The notes beneath the pieces are model-generated. The model was not told the origin of the DNA and searched no databases. It saw only the letters and a list, made by a program, of their open reading frames with translations. Below, in pieces: positions 48,887-57,838 of a stretch of DNA of 64,000 nt. Location: positions 1,294,173 through 1,358,172 of the forward strand of contig NZ_FWWR01000009.1 of assembly GCF_900176115.1 (NCBI RefSeq). Direction: 5' to 3'. Position 1 is the first letter of the stretch. Every line of letters begins with the position of its first letter. Both the position numbers and the translations under genes were made by a program. Origin of the DNA: Peptoniphilus asaccharolyticus DSM 20463. GTDB taxonomy: Bacteria; Bacillota; Clostridia; Tissierellales; Peptoniphilaceae.

Positions 48887-49036
48887 ATGGCTGATAGAGT
48901 GGTTTTAGAGTGTACACAATGCAAACAAAGAAATTATGTCACTTATAAGAACAAGAAGAATACCACTGAAAGGTTGGAACTAAAGAAGTACTGTAAGTTC
49001 TGTAAAGAGCATACAACTCATAAGGAAACTAAGTAA
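48887..49036 (+). CDS. rpmG: Ribosomal protein L33
   Basis: 49 residues from ATG 48887 ([17 protein letters not shown]), the standard L33 length; the open frame from 48800 includes the leader hairpin and is not real. Two CxxC pairs (ECTQC and YCKFC) show the zinc-binding C+ form. It heads rpmG-secE-nusG-rplK-rplA. Confidence 0.95.
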   Translation: MADRVVLECTQCKQRNYVTYKNKKNTTERLELKKYCKFCKEHTTHKETK

Positions 49037-49054
49037 CTTTAATAGGAGGACGAA

Positions 49055-49273
49055 ATGGCAACTAGCAAGGAGTCTGTTCAAAAAGTAGAAGATAAGAGCC
49101 TAGGAAAATATTTCAGAGGCGTGAAATCAGAATTCAAAAAAGTTGTTTGGCCTACAAAAAAAGAAATAGTTAACTTATCTATGATTGTAATAACAGCAGT
49201 TATAGCTTTTTCTATTCTTCTTACAATATACGATAAGATTGTTATGTTCTTATTAAACCTAATCATAGGATAG
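49055..49273 (+). CDS. secE: Preprotein translocase subunit SecE
   Basis: 72 residues: basic N-terminus with the conserved FRGVKSEFKKVVWPTKKEI, then a single membrane helix (about 42-66). It stabilises SecY in the translocon. TAGGAGGACG precedes the ATG. Confidence 0.95.
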   Translation: MATSKESVQKVEDKSLGKYFRGVKSEFKKVVWPTKKEIVNLSMIVITAVIAFSILLTIYDKIVMFLLNLIIG

Positions 49274-49281
49274 GTGATATT

Positions 49282-49857
49282 TTGGATCAAGAAATACGCG
49301 AGCCCAAAATAAACGAGGAAGAGCAATCATATCAAAAAGAAGATAAGGCAAAGTGGTATGTAATCCACACTTACTCAGGACACGAAAACAAGGTAAAAGA
49401 TAACATGGAAGCAATGGTCCAAAATAGAAATATGCAGGACTATATCTTAGACATTCAAGTTCCTCTTGAAGAATATGTAGAAAGTAAAGATGGACAAAGA
49501 AAAGTTAAAGAGAGAAAGATGTTTCCTTCATACGTCTTAGTTAAGATGATTATGAATGATGAATCTTGGTACCTTGTAAGAAACACAAGAGGAGTAACTG
49601 GATTTGTAGGTCCGGGATCTAAACCAGTACCTCTTCTTGATGAAGAAGTACGAGTTCTTGGAGTAGCTGAAGATAAAGAGTTATTCGGAAATTATGAAGT
49701 TGGAGAGGAAGTTAAAGTAATTAGCGGACCTTTCAATGATTTCATGGGCAAGATAGACTCTTTAAATTATGAAAAAGGTAAAGTTAAAGTTTCTATATCA
49801 ATGTTTGGACGAGATACTTTAGTAGAACTAGATTTCAATCAAATTATTAAGAAGTAG
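49282..49857 (+). CDS. nusG: Transcription elongation factor NusG
   Basis: 191 residues from TTG 49282. NGN domain WYVIHTYSGHENKVKDNMEA, RKMFPSYVLVKMIMNDESWY, RNTRGVTGFVGPGSKPVPL; C-terminal KOW domain EEVKVISGPFNDFMGKI. It contacts RNA polymerase and couples it to Rho or the ribosome. The start has a weak ribosome site (ATAGGTGAT), consistent with coupling to secE 8 nt upstream. Confidence 0.95.
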   Translation: MDQEIREPKINEEEQSYQKEDKAKWYVIHTYSGHENKVKDNMEAMVQNRNMQDYILDIQVPLEEYVESKDGQRKVKERKMFPSYVLVKMIMNDESWYLVRNTRGVTGFVGPGSKPVPLLDEEVRVLGVAEDKELFGNYEVGEEVKVISGPFNDFMGKIDSLNYEKGKVKVSISMFGRDTLVELDFNQIIKK

Positions 49858-49873
49858 AATTGTTATTCTACGC

Positions 49874-49901
49874 AGTGGGAGGGTAATCCCCATTAACCAC
49901 A
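49874..49901 (+). promoter_or_regulatory. Conserved hairpin before rplK
   Basis: AGTGG-GAGGGTAATCCCCATTA-ACCAC just upstream of AAGGAGG. GTGG / CCAC close an inner GGG / CCC stem. A very similar element precedes rplA at 50340-50366, so it is likely a ribosomal-protein binding site (L1 or L11) rather than chance. Confidence 0.55.
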
Positions 49902-49914
49902 AGGAGGAAATAAA

Positions 49915-50340
49915 ATGGCAAAGAAAGTAATCGCACTTGTAAAATTACAAATTCCTGCCGGAAAGGCAACACCGGCACCACCAGTAGGTACTGCATTAGG
50001 ACCTCACGGTGTAAACATTATGCAGTTTACAAAAGAATTTAACGCAAAGACTGCAGATCAAGCTGGACTTATAATTCCGGTAGTTTTAACAGTATATCAA
50101 GACAGATCTTTTACATTCGTAACTAAGACTCCACCAGCTGCAGTTTTAATTAAGAAAACAATTAATTTAAACTCAGGAAGTGGAGAACCAAATAAGAAAA
50201 AAGTTGGTAAGATCACTAAAGCTCAAATCAGAGAAATAGCTGAAACTAAATTACCTGACTTGAACGCTGCAAATGTTGAATCAGCTATGAGCATGATCGC
50301 TGGTACAGCAAGAAGTATGGGTGTAGAAGTAATAGATTAG
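49915..50340 (+). CDS. rplK: Ribosomal protein L11
   Basis: 141 residues. [35 protein letters not shown] and [20 protein letters not shown] are typical. It binds 23S rRNA at the GTPase-associated centre and mediates ppGpp signalling by RelA. Preceded by AAGGAGG. Confidence 0.97.
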   Translation: MAKKVIALVKLQIPAGKATPAPPVGTALGPHGVNIMQFTKEFNAKTADQAGLIIPVVLTVYQDRSFTFVTKTPPAAVLIKKTINLNSGSGEPNKKKVGKITKAQIREIAETKLPDLNAANVESAMSMIAGTARSMGVEVID

Positions 50341-50366
50341 TGGGAGGAGTATTCCGTTAATACCAC
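50340..50366 (+). promoter_or_regulatory. Conserved hairpin before rplA
   Basis: GTGG-GAGGAGTATTCCGTTAATA-CCAC followed by AAGGAGG. Same architecture as the element before rplK, with compensating changes in the inner stem (GGA / TCC against GGG / CCC). Confidence 0.55.
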
Positions 50367-50379
50367 AAGGAGGGAATTA

Positions 50380-51078
50380 ATGCCAAAAAGAGGTAAAAAA
50401 TATTTAGAAAGTGCTAAACTTGTAGATAGAACTAAACTTTATGATGTAGCTGATGCTATGGAACTTGTAACAAAGACTGCTACTACAAAATTTGACTCAA
50501 CTGTTGAACTTGCAGTAAGACTTGGTGTAGACCCTAGACACGCAGATCAACAAGTTAGAGGTACTACAGTACTTCCTCACGGAACAGGTAAGAGCGTTAG
50601 AGTTCTTGTACTTGCAAAGGGAGACAAAATCAAAGAAGCAGAAGCTGCTGGAGCAGATTATGCAGGTGGAGAAGAACTTGTTGAAAAAATTCAACAAGAA
50701 AACTGGTTTGAATTCGATGTAATGATAGCAACACCTGACATGATGGGTGTAGTTGGTAAGATTGGTAGAGTTTTAGGACCTAAGGGTCTTATGCCAAACC
50801 CTAAATCTGGAACAGTTACATTTGACGTTCAAAAAGCTGTAGAAGAAACTAAAGCTGGTAAGGTAGAATATAGAGTTGACAAAGCTGCTATAATCAACGT
50901 TGCTATTGGTAAAGTTTCTTTCGGAACAGAAAAACTTACTGACAACTTCAACTCTATTATGCAAGCTATAATCAAAGCTAAACCAGCTGCTGCAAAGGGA
51001 AGATATTTAAAATCTGTAACTCTTGCAACTACAATGGGTCCTGGAATCAAAGTAAACGGACAAAAATTAGCTGAATAA
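50380..51078 (+). CDS. rplA: Ribosomal protein L1
   Basis: 232 residues. [60 protein letters not shown] and TMGPGIKVN are family blocks. L1 forms the mobile stalk at the E site and represses its own operon by binding mRNA in many bacteria. Unlike in most Firmicutes, rplJ does not follow directly. Confidence 0.97.
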   Translation: MPKRGKKYLESAKLVDRTKLYDVADAMELVTKTATTKFDSTVELAVRLGVDPRHADQQVRGTTVLPHGTGKSVRVLVLAKGDKIKEAEAAGADYAGGEELVEKIQQENWFEFDVMIATPDMMGVVGKIGRVLGPKGLMPNPKSGTVTFDVQKAVEETKAGKVEYRVDKAAIINVAIGKVSFGTEKLTDNFNSIMQAIIKAKPAAAKGRYLKSVTLATTMGPGIKVNGQKLAE

Positions 51079-51089
51079 AAACATCTTAA

Positions 51090-51114
51090 GAAGCGGGGTT
51101 CCGCTTCTTTTTTT
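51090..51114 (+). terminator. Terminator after rplA
   Basis: AAGAAGCGG-GGTT-CCGCTTCTT followed by TTTTT, about 10 nt past the stop. It ends the rpmG-to-rplA transcript before the glp genes. Confidence 0.9.
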
Positions 51115-51145
51115 AAATATATTTATAATAAGGGGGCAAACCCAA

Positions 51146-51715
51146 GTGAATAAAGAATTGATTTTCGACTATATATCAGAAAGTCCAATAATAATGGCTG
51201 TAAAAAATGAAGAAGAATTAGATATGGCAATAGAAGGCGATTCTAAAATAATATTTTTGCTATTTGGAAATATTGTAAATATTGGAGACTACGTAAAAAA
51301 GATTAAGCAGAATAATAAATATGCAATAGTGCACGTGGATTTAATAGATGGTCTAGCTGCTAGAGAGATTTCGGTTGAGTTTATTAAAAAGTATACAGGT
51401 GCAGATGGAATAATTTCAACTAGAATAAATAATATAAAAAGAGCGAAGGAACTGAACTTATTTACTATATTTAGAATTTTTATTATTGATTCAATGTCTC
51501 TTGAAAACTTGGAGACCAACATTATGAAATGTACTCCTGATATGGTTGAAATATTACCAGGGCTTATAACTCCAGTTATACAGAAGATTAATGAAAAAAT
51601 AAAAACACCTATAATAGCGGGTGGACTTATATCAGATAAACACGAAATTATAGATGCACTGAATGCAGGGGCAATGTGTATATCTTCAACAAACCCAGAT
51701 GTATGGAACTTATAA
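51146..51715 (+). CDS. glpP: GlpP, glycerol-3-phosphate-responsive antiterminator
   Basis: 189 residues from GTG 51146 with AAGGGGGC upstream. A TIM-barrel-like protein of the GlpP family: IIFLLFGNIVNIGDYV, AIVHVDLIDGLAAREISVEF, GADGIISTRINNIKRAKEL, PDMVEILPGLI and TPIIAGGLISDK. With G3P bound it attaches to leader RNA and prevents termination. Its likely targets, terminators in the leaders of the following genes, are at 51764-51810 and 54083-54126. Confidence 0.93.
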   Translation: MNKELIFDYISESPIIMAVKNEEELDMAIEGDSKIIFLLFGNIVNIGDYVKKIKQNNKYAIVHVDLIDGLAAREISVEFIKKYTGADGIISTRINNIKRAKELNLFTIFRIFIIDSMSLENLETNIMKCTPDMVEILPGLITPVIQKINEKIKTPIIAGGLISDKHEIIDALNAGAMCISSTNPDVWNL

Positions 51716-51716
51716 T

Positions 51717-51745
51717 TTGACAACACACCAATCAGTGTGTATATT
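51717..51745 (+). promoter_or_regulatory. glpQ promoter with a dyad in the spacer
   Basis: TTGACA (51717-51722), 17-bp spacer, TATATT (51740-51745). The spacer contains ACACAC-CAATCA-GTGTGT, a perfect 6-6-6 dyad that could be an operator. Confidence 0.65.
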
Positions 51746-51763
51746 TATATTAGCTGAAATTAT

Positions 51764-51810
51764 GGAGTGTAGAGAAGAGCTTTCGGTATAAGACTGAGGG
51801 CTCTTTTTAT
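51764..51810 (+). terminator. Leader terminator of glpQ, probable GlpP target
   Basis: GGAGTGTAGAGAAGAGC leads into stem GAGCTTTCGGT / ACTGAGGGCTC (11 bp with G-T pairs) and a T-rich tail. The lead-in motif GAGTnTnGAGAAGAGC recurs in the leader at 54083. Antitermination by GlpP-G3P at this point is inferred. Confidence 0.7.
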
Positions 51811-51828
51811 TTTTTTAAGGGGGAAGTT

Positions 51829-52551
51829 ATGTTAAATATAGCGCACAGAGGATTTAGGTCAAAGTATCCGGAAAATACAATGATAGCTTTCAAAAAAGCT
51901 TTTGAAGCCGGAGCTGATGGAGTTGAATTTGATGTCCATTTGACAAAAGATGGAGAAGTAGTAATAATTCACGATGAGAGAATAGATAGGACTACAGATG
52001 GTAAGGGAAGAGTACAGGATTATACATATCAAGAACTTAGACAATTCAATGCGGCAAAAGGATTTGAGTTAGATAAGGAAGAAATACCTTTATTAGAAGA
52101 ATACCTAGAATACGTAAAAGATATAGACATAGTTACAAATATCGAGTTGAAAACAGGCGTATATAGCTATCTAGGGATAGAAGATAAAGTAAATGACTTA
52201 TTAAAAAAATATGAATTAGAAGACAAAGTTATAATATCTTCTTTTAACCATTTTTCAATATTGAGAATGAAGAAAATAAATCCAAATTTACAATATGGAT
52301 TGCTTACAGATAGTTGGATGCACGAACCGTGGAACTATTTGAATTCACTTGAAGTTAAGCACTACCATCCATCAGGATATGGTATGAGTGAGGATTTAAT
52401 TAGAGGAATTCACGAAAATGGACTTTGTGTAAATGTATGGTTTGGTTCTGAAAGATGGGATTTTGAAGATGTAATTAAAATGGGAGTAGATGCAATTATA
52501 ACAGACTATCCGGATGAGATAGATGAAATAAAGAAAAAGTTAATTAAATAA
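51829..52551 (+). CDS. glpQ: Glycerophosphodiester phosphodiesterase
   Basis: 240 residues, no signal peptide, so a cytosolic UgpQ-type enzyme. Motifs: NIAHRGFRSKYPENTMIAF (catalytic His), GADGVEFDVHLTKDGEVVII and HDERIDRTTDGKG (second His and metal ligands), TNIELKTG, and VNVWFGSE near the C-terminus. It splits glycerophosphodiesters to G3P and an alcohol, feeding the G3P dehydrogenase downstream. Confidence 0.93.
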   Translation: MLNIAHRGFRSKYPENTMIAFKKAFEAGADGVEFDVHLTKDGEVVIIHDERIDRTTDGKGRVQDYTYQELRQFNAAKGFELDKEEIPLLEEYLEYVKDIDIVTNIELKTGVYSYLGIEDKVNDLLKKYELEDKVIISSFNHFSILRMKKINPNLQYGLLTDSWMHEPWNYLNSLEVKHYHPSGYGMSEDLIRGIHENGLCVNVWFGSERWDFEDVIKMGVDAIITDYPDEIDEIKKKLIK

Positions 52552-52623
52552 AATTTAGGATAACATTTGCTAATAGCAAAAAAATATGTTACCATTGTAG
52601 AAAATAGTGAAACAGTGAGAGAT

Positions 52624-52671
52624 GAGTAGAAGTTTTCAATTATTTTAATTGATTTCGTCTACTCTTTTTTT
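52624..52671 (+). terminator. Leader terminator of the alanine symporter gene
   Basis: GAGTAGA (52624-52630) / TCTACTC (52658-52664) enclosing CAATT / AATTG, followed by TTTTTTT. It lies between glpQ and the symporter ATG. The motif preceding it (GAGAGATGAGTAGAAG) only partly matches the other two leaders, so GlpP control is less certain here. Confidence 0.7.
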
Positions 52672-52690
52672 GTTGTGTTAGGAGGAGTAA

Positions 52691-54052
52691 ATGGAAAACT
52701 TAGAACAATTTTTAGAGGCTTTTAACAAAGTCTTGTGGGGAAGATGGTTAGTATTTGTACTTTTGGGATTAGGTGTACTATATACTTTCACAAATGGTTT
52801 TATTCAAATTAAAAGATTTAAATACATAATGAATAAAACTTTAATCAACTCATTTAAAGAAAGAAATGTAGAAAAAGAGGAAGGTTCACTTTCAACATTC
52901 AAGGCCATGATGGTAACGTTAGCAGGAAATATAGGTGGAGGTAACGTAGTAGGGGTTGCAACAGCTATAGTTTCAGGTGGATTTGGAGCGATTTTCTGGA
53001 TGTGGCTTGCTGCATTCTTCGGTATGGCGCTTAAATATGGAGAAATTGTACTTTCACAATTATACAGAGGTAGAGATAAAGATGGTAGAATTTTATCAGG
53101 ACCTATGTACTATATTAGAGATGGTTTGAAAGCACCTTGGTTAGGAGTAGTAATTGCTATTCTAATGACAATAAAAATGATGGGAGCAAATTTAGTACAA
53201 TCAAATACTATTGCAACTATATTAAAGACTAACTTTAATGTTGATACAAAGATAACAGGAGCAATTTTAGTTTTATTATTACTTGCTATCACATTAGGTG
53301 GATTAAAAAGAGTTGCAAATGTAGCTACTAAATTAGTGCCAATTATGAGTATACTTTATTGTATTCTTTGTACTATAGTAATTATTTTAAATATTAAAGC
53401 TGTTCCAGCTGTGTTTGCACAAATATTTGAACAAGCTTTTTCATTCAAAGCTGTAGCAGGAGGAACAGGTGGATTTGTAATAGCAAGAGCAATGCAATAT
53501 GGTATTGCCAGAGGTATGTACTCTAATGAAGCCGGTGAAGGTACAGCACCTTTCGCTCACGGTACTGCAATTGTAGATCATCCAGTAGAAGAAGGAATAA
53601 CTGGTGTAACAGAAGTTTTCTTAGATACAATAATAATTTGTACAATGACAGCTTTAACTGTTGGAGTATCAGGTATTGCAATTGATGGGTCAATTGAAGC
53701 TTCAAGTATGGCTATTATTGCTATAGGAACAGTATACGGACCTCTATCTTTAGTTGCTATATTAGCTCTTTTAATCTTCTGTTTTACAACTCTTATGGGA
53801 CAATGGTTTAACGCAGCTAAATCATTTACTTATGCATATGGCCCTGGAGTTACAGATGTAGTAAAATATATATTCCCACTATTGTGTATGGTGGGTTCAC
53901 TTGGTAAAATAAACTTAGTTTGGACAGTTCAAGATATTGCAATGGGACTTGTAATTATTCCGAATATGATTGCATTATTAATCTTATGGCCTAAGGTTAG
54001 AGAACAAACATTAGATTATTTTAACAAGTTAGATAATGAAAATAGAAAATAA
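52691..54052 (+). CDS. Sodium:alanine/glycine symporter (AGCS family)
   Basis: 453 residues with about 10-11 membrane helices. AGCS blocks: LAGNIGGGNVVGVATAIVSG, FFGMALKYGEIVLSQLYRGR, GPMYYI, and ARGMYSNEAGEGTAPFAHGT. It imports alanine or glycine with Na+, which would use the sodium gradient that the V-ATPase could build. AGGAGGAGTAA precedes the ATG. Confidence 0.93.
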   Translation: MENLEQFLEAFNKVLWGRWLVFVLLGLGVLYTFTNGFIQIKRFKYIMNKTLINSFKERNVEKEEGSLSTFKAMMVTLAGNIGGGNVVGVATAIVSGGFGAIFWMWLAAFFGMALKYGEIVLSQLYRGRDKDGRILSGPMYYIRDGLKAPWLGVVIAILMTIKMMGANLVQSNTIATILKTNFNVDTKITGAILVLLLLAITLGGLKRVANVATKLVPIMSILYCILCTIVIILNIKAVPAVFAQIFEQAFSFKAVAGGTGGFVIARAMQYGIARGMYSNEAGEGTAPFAHGTAIVDHPVEEGITGVTEVFLDTIIICTMTALTVGVSGIAIDGSIEASSMAIIAIGTVYGPLSLVAILALLIFCFTTLMGQWFNAAKSFTYAYGPGVTDVVKYIFPLLCMVGSLGKINLVWTVQDIAMGLVIIPNMIALLILWPKVREQTLDYFNKLDNENRK

Positions 54053-54082
54053 AATTCAATTGATTTTGAAAAGTAGTGCGAT

Positions 54083-54126
54083 GAGTTTTGAGAAGAGCAT
54101 GACATGTATTTGTCGTGCTCTTTTTT
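54083..54126 (+). terminator. Leader terminator of the G3P dehydrogenase operon, probable GlpP target
   Basis: GAGTTTTGAGAAGAGC (54083-54098) matches the glpQ leader motif at 13 of 16 positions. It enters stem GAGCATGAC / GTCGTGCTC and a TTTTTT run directly before the glpA ribosome site. Confidence 0.72.
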
Positions 54127-54142
54127 AATAGGGAGAAAGTTT

Positions 54143-55576
54143 ATGTATGATGTAGTAATTATAGGAGCGGGAGTTTCTGGAACGGCGATAGCTAGAGAAC
54201 TATCAGCGTATAAAGGAAATTTTTTAGTGTTAGAAAAAGGCGGTGATGTATGTGTAGGTACATCAAAAGCCAATTCAGGAATTGTCCATGGAGGCTATGA
54301 TGCTAATGAAAATTCATTAATGGCAGAGCTAAATGTTAAAGGAAATAAAATGATGGAGAAGTTATCAAAAGAATTAGGATTTCCTTTTAAAAAGATAGGC
54401 TCATTGGTTGTAGCATTTAGAGAAGAAGACATGGATAAGCTTGTAAAATTAAAAGAGCGTGGATTAAAGAATGGAGTTTGTGGATTAGAAATAATAAATC
54501 GTGATAAGTTGAGAGAACTTGAACCAAATATTTCTAAAGAAGCATTTGCTGCTTTGTATTGTAGTGAGGCGGGAATAGTTGATCCGTTTTTATTAAATAT
54601 CGCGATGGCTGAAAATGCTGCACAAAATGGAGTGGAATTTAGATTTAACCAAAGAGTGGAGAATATAAAAAGTATAGATGGTGGCTACGAGATAGTAACT
54701 GACGTTGAAACCATACAATCCGTGGCTGTAGTAAATGCAGCTGGGGTATTTGCAGATGATATACACAATATGGTAAGTGATAATAAAATTGAAATTCGTC
54801 CAAGAAAGGGAGAATACTTTTTATTAGACAAAGAAGCAAACGGAATTGTTAATCATGTGATGTTTCAATTGCCAACTGAAAAGGGGAAGGGCATTTTGGC
54901 AACTCCAACTATAGATGGCAATGTATTATTGGGTCCGACTTCGACTTTTATAGACGATAAAGAGAATAATCAAACTACCTCAGATGAATTAAATTATATT
55001 AGAAAAGATACTCAAAAGTTTATAGAGAATATTCCATTTGGCTCAGTTATAACTTCTTTTACAGGTTTGAGAGCTGCCACAGACAATCATGAATTTATAA
55101 TTGGAGAAGTCGATGGCAAAGAGGGATTTTATGATGTTGCAGGCATGGAATCACCGGGGCTTACATCAGCTCCTGCTGTAGGGGAGAAAGTATCTCGGAT
55201 GATAGCTGAAAAATATAATTTTGAAAAGAATGAAGATTTTATAGCGAAGAGAAAACCTATTGTATACACAAGAGACTTATCCTTTGAAGAACATCAAAAA
55301 CTTATAGAACAGGACGAACGTTATGGGAATATGGTTTGTAGATGTGAAAAGGTAACAGAGGGAGAAATTGTAGACAGTATTAATAGAATTCTTGGAGCGA
55401 AGACAATAGATGGTATAAAACGCAGATTGAGAGCAACTGCGGGAAGATGCCAAGGGGGATTTTGTACTCCTAAGATTATAGAGATTTTGGCAAGAGAATT
55501 AAAAATTGATGAAACAGAAGTTTTAAAAAGTGGTAAGAACTCCAATTTGATAGTTGGAAAAAGAGGAGATATATGA
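54143..55576 (+). CDS. glpA: FAD-dependent glycerol-3-phosphate dehydrogenase (GlpA-like)
   Basis: 477 residues from ATG 54143 (AGGGAGAAAG upstream); the longer frame from 54104 runs through the leader terminator and is rejected. N-terminal FAD site DVVIIGAGVSGTAIARELS; middle DAO-type domain; C-terminal BFD-like iron-sulfur domain with Cys399, Cys401, Cys436 and Cys441 (VCRCEK and RCQGGFCTPK). It oxidises G3P to dihydroxyacetone phosphate and passes electrons to the next two subunits. It overlaps the next gene by 4 nt. Confidence 0.88.
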   Translation: MYDVVIIGAGVSGTAIARELSAYKGNFLVLEKGGDVCVGTSKANSGIVHGGYDANENSLMAELNVKGNKMMEKLSKELGFPFKKIGSLVVAFREEDMDKLVKLKERGLKNGVCGLEIINRDKLRELEPNISKEAFAALYCSEAGIVDPFLLNIAMAENAAQNGVEFRFNQRVENIKSIDGGYEIVTDVETIQSVAVVNAAGVFADDIHNMVSDNKIEIRPRKGEYFLLDKEANGIVNHVMFQLPTEKGKGILATPTIDGNVLLGPTSTFIDDKENNQTTSDELNYIRKDTQKFIENIPFGSVITSFTGLRAATDNHEFIIGEVDGKEGFYDVAGMESPGLTSAPAVGEKVSRMIAEKYNFEKNEDFIAKRKPIVYTRDLSFEEHQKLIEQDERYGNMVCRCEKVTEGEIVDSINRILGAKTIDGIKRRLRATAGRCQGGFCTPKIIEILARELKIDETEVLKSGKNSNLIVGKRGDI

Positions 55577-56820
55577 AAGAGTATAGTGTAGTTGTAGTAG
55601 GTGGCGGCCCTGCGGGAATGGCAGCGGCTTTAGGTGCTTATGAAGAGGGGATAGAAGACATTCTTGTAATAGAGAGAGATGATAGACTTGGTGGCATTTT
55701 AAATCAATGTATACACAATGGCTTTGGATTACATACATTTAAAGAAGAGTTGACAGGTCCGGAGTACGCTTATAGATTTTATGAAAAAATAAAAGAAACT
55801 AACATACAGTACGATTTGAATACCACCGTTATAGATATAACTCCTGAAAAGATTTTAAAAGTAATAAACTCTAAAAAAATTGAATATATTAAAGCGAAAT
55901 CTATTATATTGGCAATGGGCTGTAGAGAAAGACCGAGAGGCGCCCTTAACATAGCGGGAGAAAGACCGGCGGGAGTATACACTGCCGGAACAGCTCAAAA
56001 ACTTATAAATATCGATGGAATCATGCCGGGAAAAGAAGTTGTAATACTTGGCTCCGGAGATATAGGTTTGATAATGGCAAGGAGAATGAAGTATGAAGGG
56101 GCAAATGTAAAAAAAGTTTTGGAGATAATGCCCCATTCAAATGGCTTGAAGAGAAATATAGTTCAGTGTTTAAATGACTATTCAATACCAATTGAACTGT
56201 CTAAAACCATTATAAAGATACATGGCAAAGACAGAGTTACGGGAGTGGATATAGCCAAAGTGGATGAGAATTTAACACCGATAAAGGGCACAGAAGAATA
56301 TATAGAGTGTGATACAGTTCTTTTATCATGTGGCTTGATACCTGAAAATGAATTGTCTAAGGGGATAGGAGTTTCTCTAGATTTGCGAACTAAAGGTCCG
56401 GAAGTAAAGAGTAATTTTATGACTAATGTAGAAGGCGTTTTTGCATGCGGGAATGTTTTACATGTACATGATTTAGTGGACTATGTTTCAGAAGAAGCAA
56501 AACAAGCTGGCAGCAGTGCGGCGAGGTATGTGAAGCGAGAAAGAGATAATATAGCAGCTAAAGTCAAGCTAAGTGCACTAAATGGAATTAGTTATACAGT
56601 TCCTCTGGAAATAGATGTGACAGATATAGAAGATTATACAGTTAGATTCAGAGTAAAAGAGATATTTAAAAATAAATACTTAGTTGCCAGATTAGATGGA
56701 AGAGAAATATTTAGAAGAAAGAAAAATTTAATGTTGCCGGCTGAAATGGAAAAATTAAATTTAAAACGAGATGATATTGTGAATGGGAAAGAACTAAGTT
56801 TTTCTGTGGAGGAACAATGA
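55573..56820 (+). CDS. Pyridine-nucleotide-disulfide oxidoreductase family subunit of the G3P dehydrogenase
   Basis: 415 residues. FAD site VVVVGGGPAGMAAALGAYEE; a second dinucleotide site EVVILGSGDIGLIMARRM; CNQ-type loop GGILNQCIHNGFGLHTFKEE; C-terminal GVFACGNVLHVHDLVDYVS. It lies between the GlpA-like protein and a DUF1667 protein, a three-gene set known from Thermotoga and clostridia, thought to link G3P oxidation to NAD(P)H. It overlaps both neighbours by 4 nt. Confidence 0.85.
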   Translation: MKEYSVVVVGGGPAGMAAALGAYEEGIEDILVIERDDRLGGILNQCIHNGFGLHTFKEELTGPEYAYRFYEKIKETNIQYDLNTTVIDITPEKILKVINSKKIEYIKAKSIILAMGCRERPRGALNIAGERPAGVYTAGTAQKLINIDGIMPGKEVVILGSGDIGLIMARRMKYEGANVKKVLEIMPHSNGLKRNIVQCLNDYSIPIELSKTIIKIHGKDRVTGVDIAKVDENLTPIKGTEEYIECDTVLLSCGLIPENELSKGIGVSLDLRTKGPEVKSNFMTNVEGVFACGNVLHVHDLVDYVSEEAKQAGSSAARYVKRERDNIAAKVKLSALNGISYTVPLEIDVTDIEDYTVRFRVKEIFKNKYLVARLDGREIFRRKKNLMLPAEMEKLNLKRDDIVNGKELSFSVEEQ

Positions 56821-57176
56821 AAAAGAATATGATTTGTATAACTTGCCCAATTGGTTGTGAATTGGAAGTAGAAGTTGATGGTGACGAGATATTTGTAAGT
56901 GGAAATAATTGTAAGAGAGGGGAGGTGTATGCTAAAGCTGAAGTAACAGCTCCAAAAAGAATGATTACATCAATAATAAATGTTGAAAAGGGGAAATACA
57001 GATGTGCATCTGTAAAGACAACTGAGCCTGTAGATAAAAATATGATTTTTGAAATATTAGATGAAATAAAAAAAGTTAGTATAGAGGCTCCTATTAATAT
57101 AGGTGATGTGATAATAGAAGATATTTTTGGAACAGGAGTTGACATTGTGGCGACTTCTGATGTTGCAAAAGTTTAG
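56817..57176 (+). CDS. DUF1667 protein, third G3P dehydrogenase component
   Basis: 119 residues. The N-terminal ICITCPIGCELEVE and later GNNCKRGEVYAKAE give a Cys pattern (CxxCxxxC ... C) suited to a small iron-sulfur or zinc site. DUF1667 proteins consistently follow the two flavoproteins in this operon type. Probably an electron-transfer or assembly subunit; the biochemical role is not established to my knowledge. Confidence 0.85.
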   Translation: MKKNMICITCPIGCELEVEVDGDEIFVSGNNCKRGEVYAKAEVTAPKRMITSIINVEKGKYRCASVKTTEPVDKNMIFEILDEIKKVSIEAPINIGDVIIEDIFGTGVDIVATSDVAKV

Positions 57177-57184
57177 CTGAGATT

Positions 57185-57835
57185 ATGGATTTTACTTTTG
57201 AATTAGAATTATTACTAAGAGTGGCACTATCTGTAGTATGTGGTTTTATAATAGGACATGAGCGTGAAAATAGAAACAAATTTGCCGGAATAAGAACTCA
57301 TATAATAGTTTCGTTAGGAGCATGTTTGGGAATGATAATTTCAAAATATGGCTTTGCAGACACTCCGAACTATGACGCTGCAAGAGTGGCGGCTCAAATT
57401 ATATCTGGAGTAGGGTTTTTAGGGACGGGTGTAATTTTTGTAAAAGACGATACAATAAGTGGTCTTACAACTTCTGCTGGAATATGGACTATGGCCATTA
57501 TAGGTATGAGCTTCGGGGCAGGACTTTATTTTGTAGGTATAGTAGTTTGCGTAATTATGGCTATAGTACAGAGTATGTTGTATGTTGGTGGTGTATTCTT
57601 TTCAGCAGCTTCAACTCACACACTTGTAATAAAAGCTACTGACTTGATGATAATAGAAAAAATAAGACAGAATATAGGATATAAAAAAATAAAGTATAGT
57701 AATGTAAAACAGACCAATGGTGAAAATACGCTGACAATAAATGTAAGATTTTTATCGGATGATGAAGAAGAAATATCGAAATTATCTGAAATGTTAACTG
57801 ACAATGAAATGGTCGAGAAATTTTATATTCTATAA
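57185..57835 (+). CDS. MgtC/SapB family membrane protein
   Basis: 216 residues. Four or five membrane helices in the first 140 residues with the family blocks CGFIIGHERENRNKFAGIRT and AAQIISGVGFLGTGVIF, then a small C-terminal ACT-like domain. Relatives influence Mg2+ homeostasis or membrane potential. It starts 8 nt after the DUF1667 gene, so it is probably co-transcribed, although its function seems unrelated to G3P. Confidence 0.88.
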   Translation: MDFTFELELLLRVALSVVCGFIIGHERENRNKFAGIRTHIIVSLGACLGMIISKYGFADTPNYDAARVAAQIISGVGFLGTGVIFVKDDTISGLTTSAGIWTMAIIGMSFGAGLYFVGIVVCVIMAIVQSMLYVGGVFFSAASTHTLVIKATDLMIIEKIRQNIGYKKIKYSNVKQTNGENTLTINVRFLSDDEEEISKLSEMLTDNEMVEKFYIL

Positions 57836-57838
57836 AAA

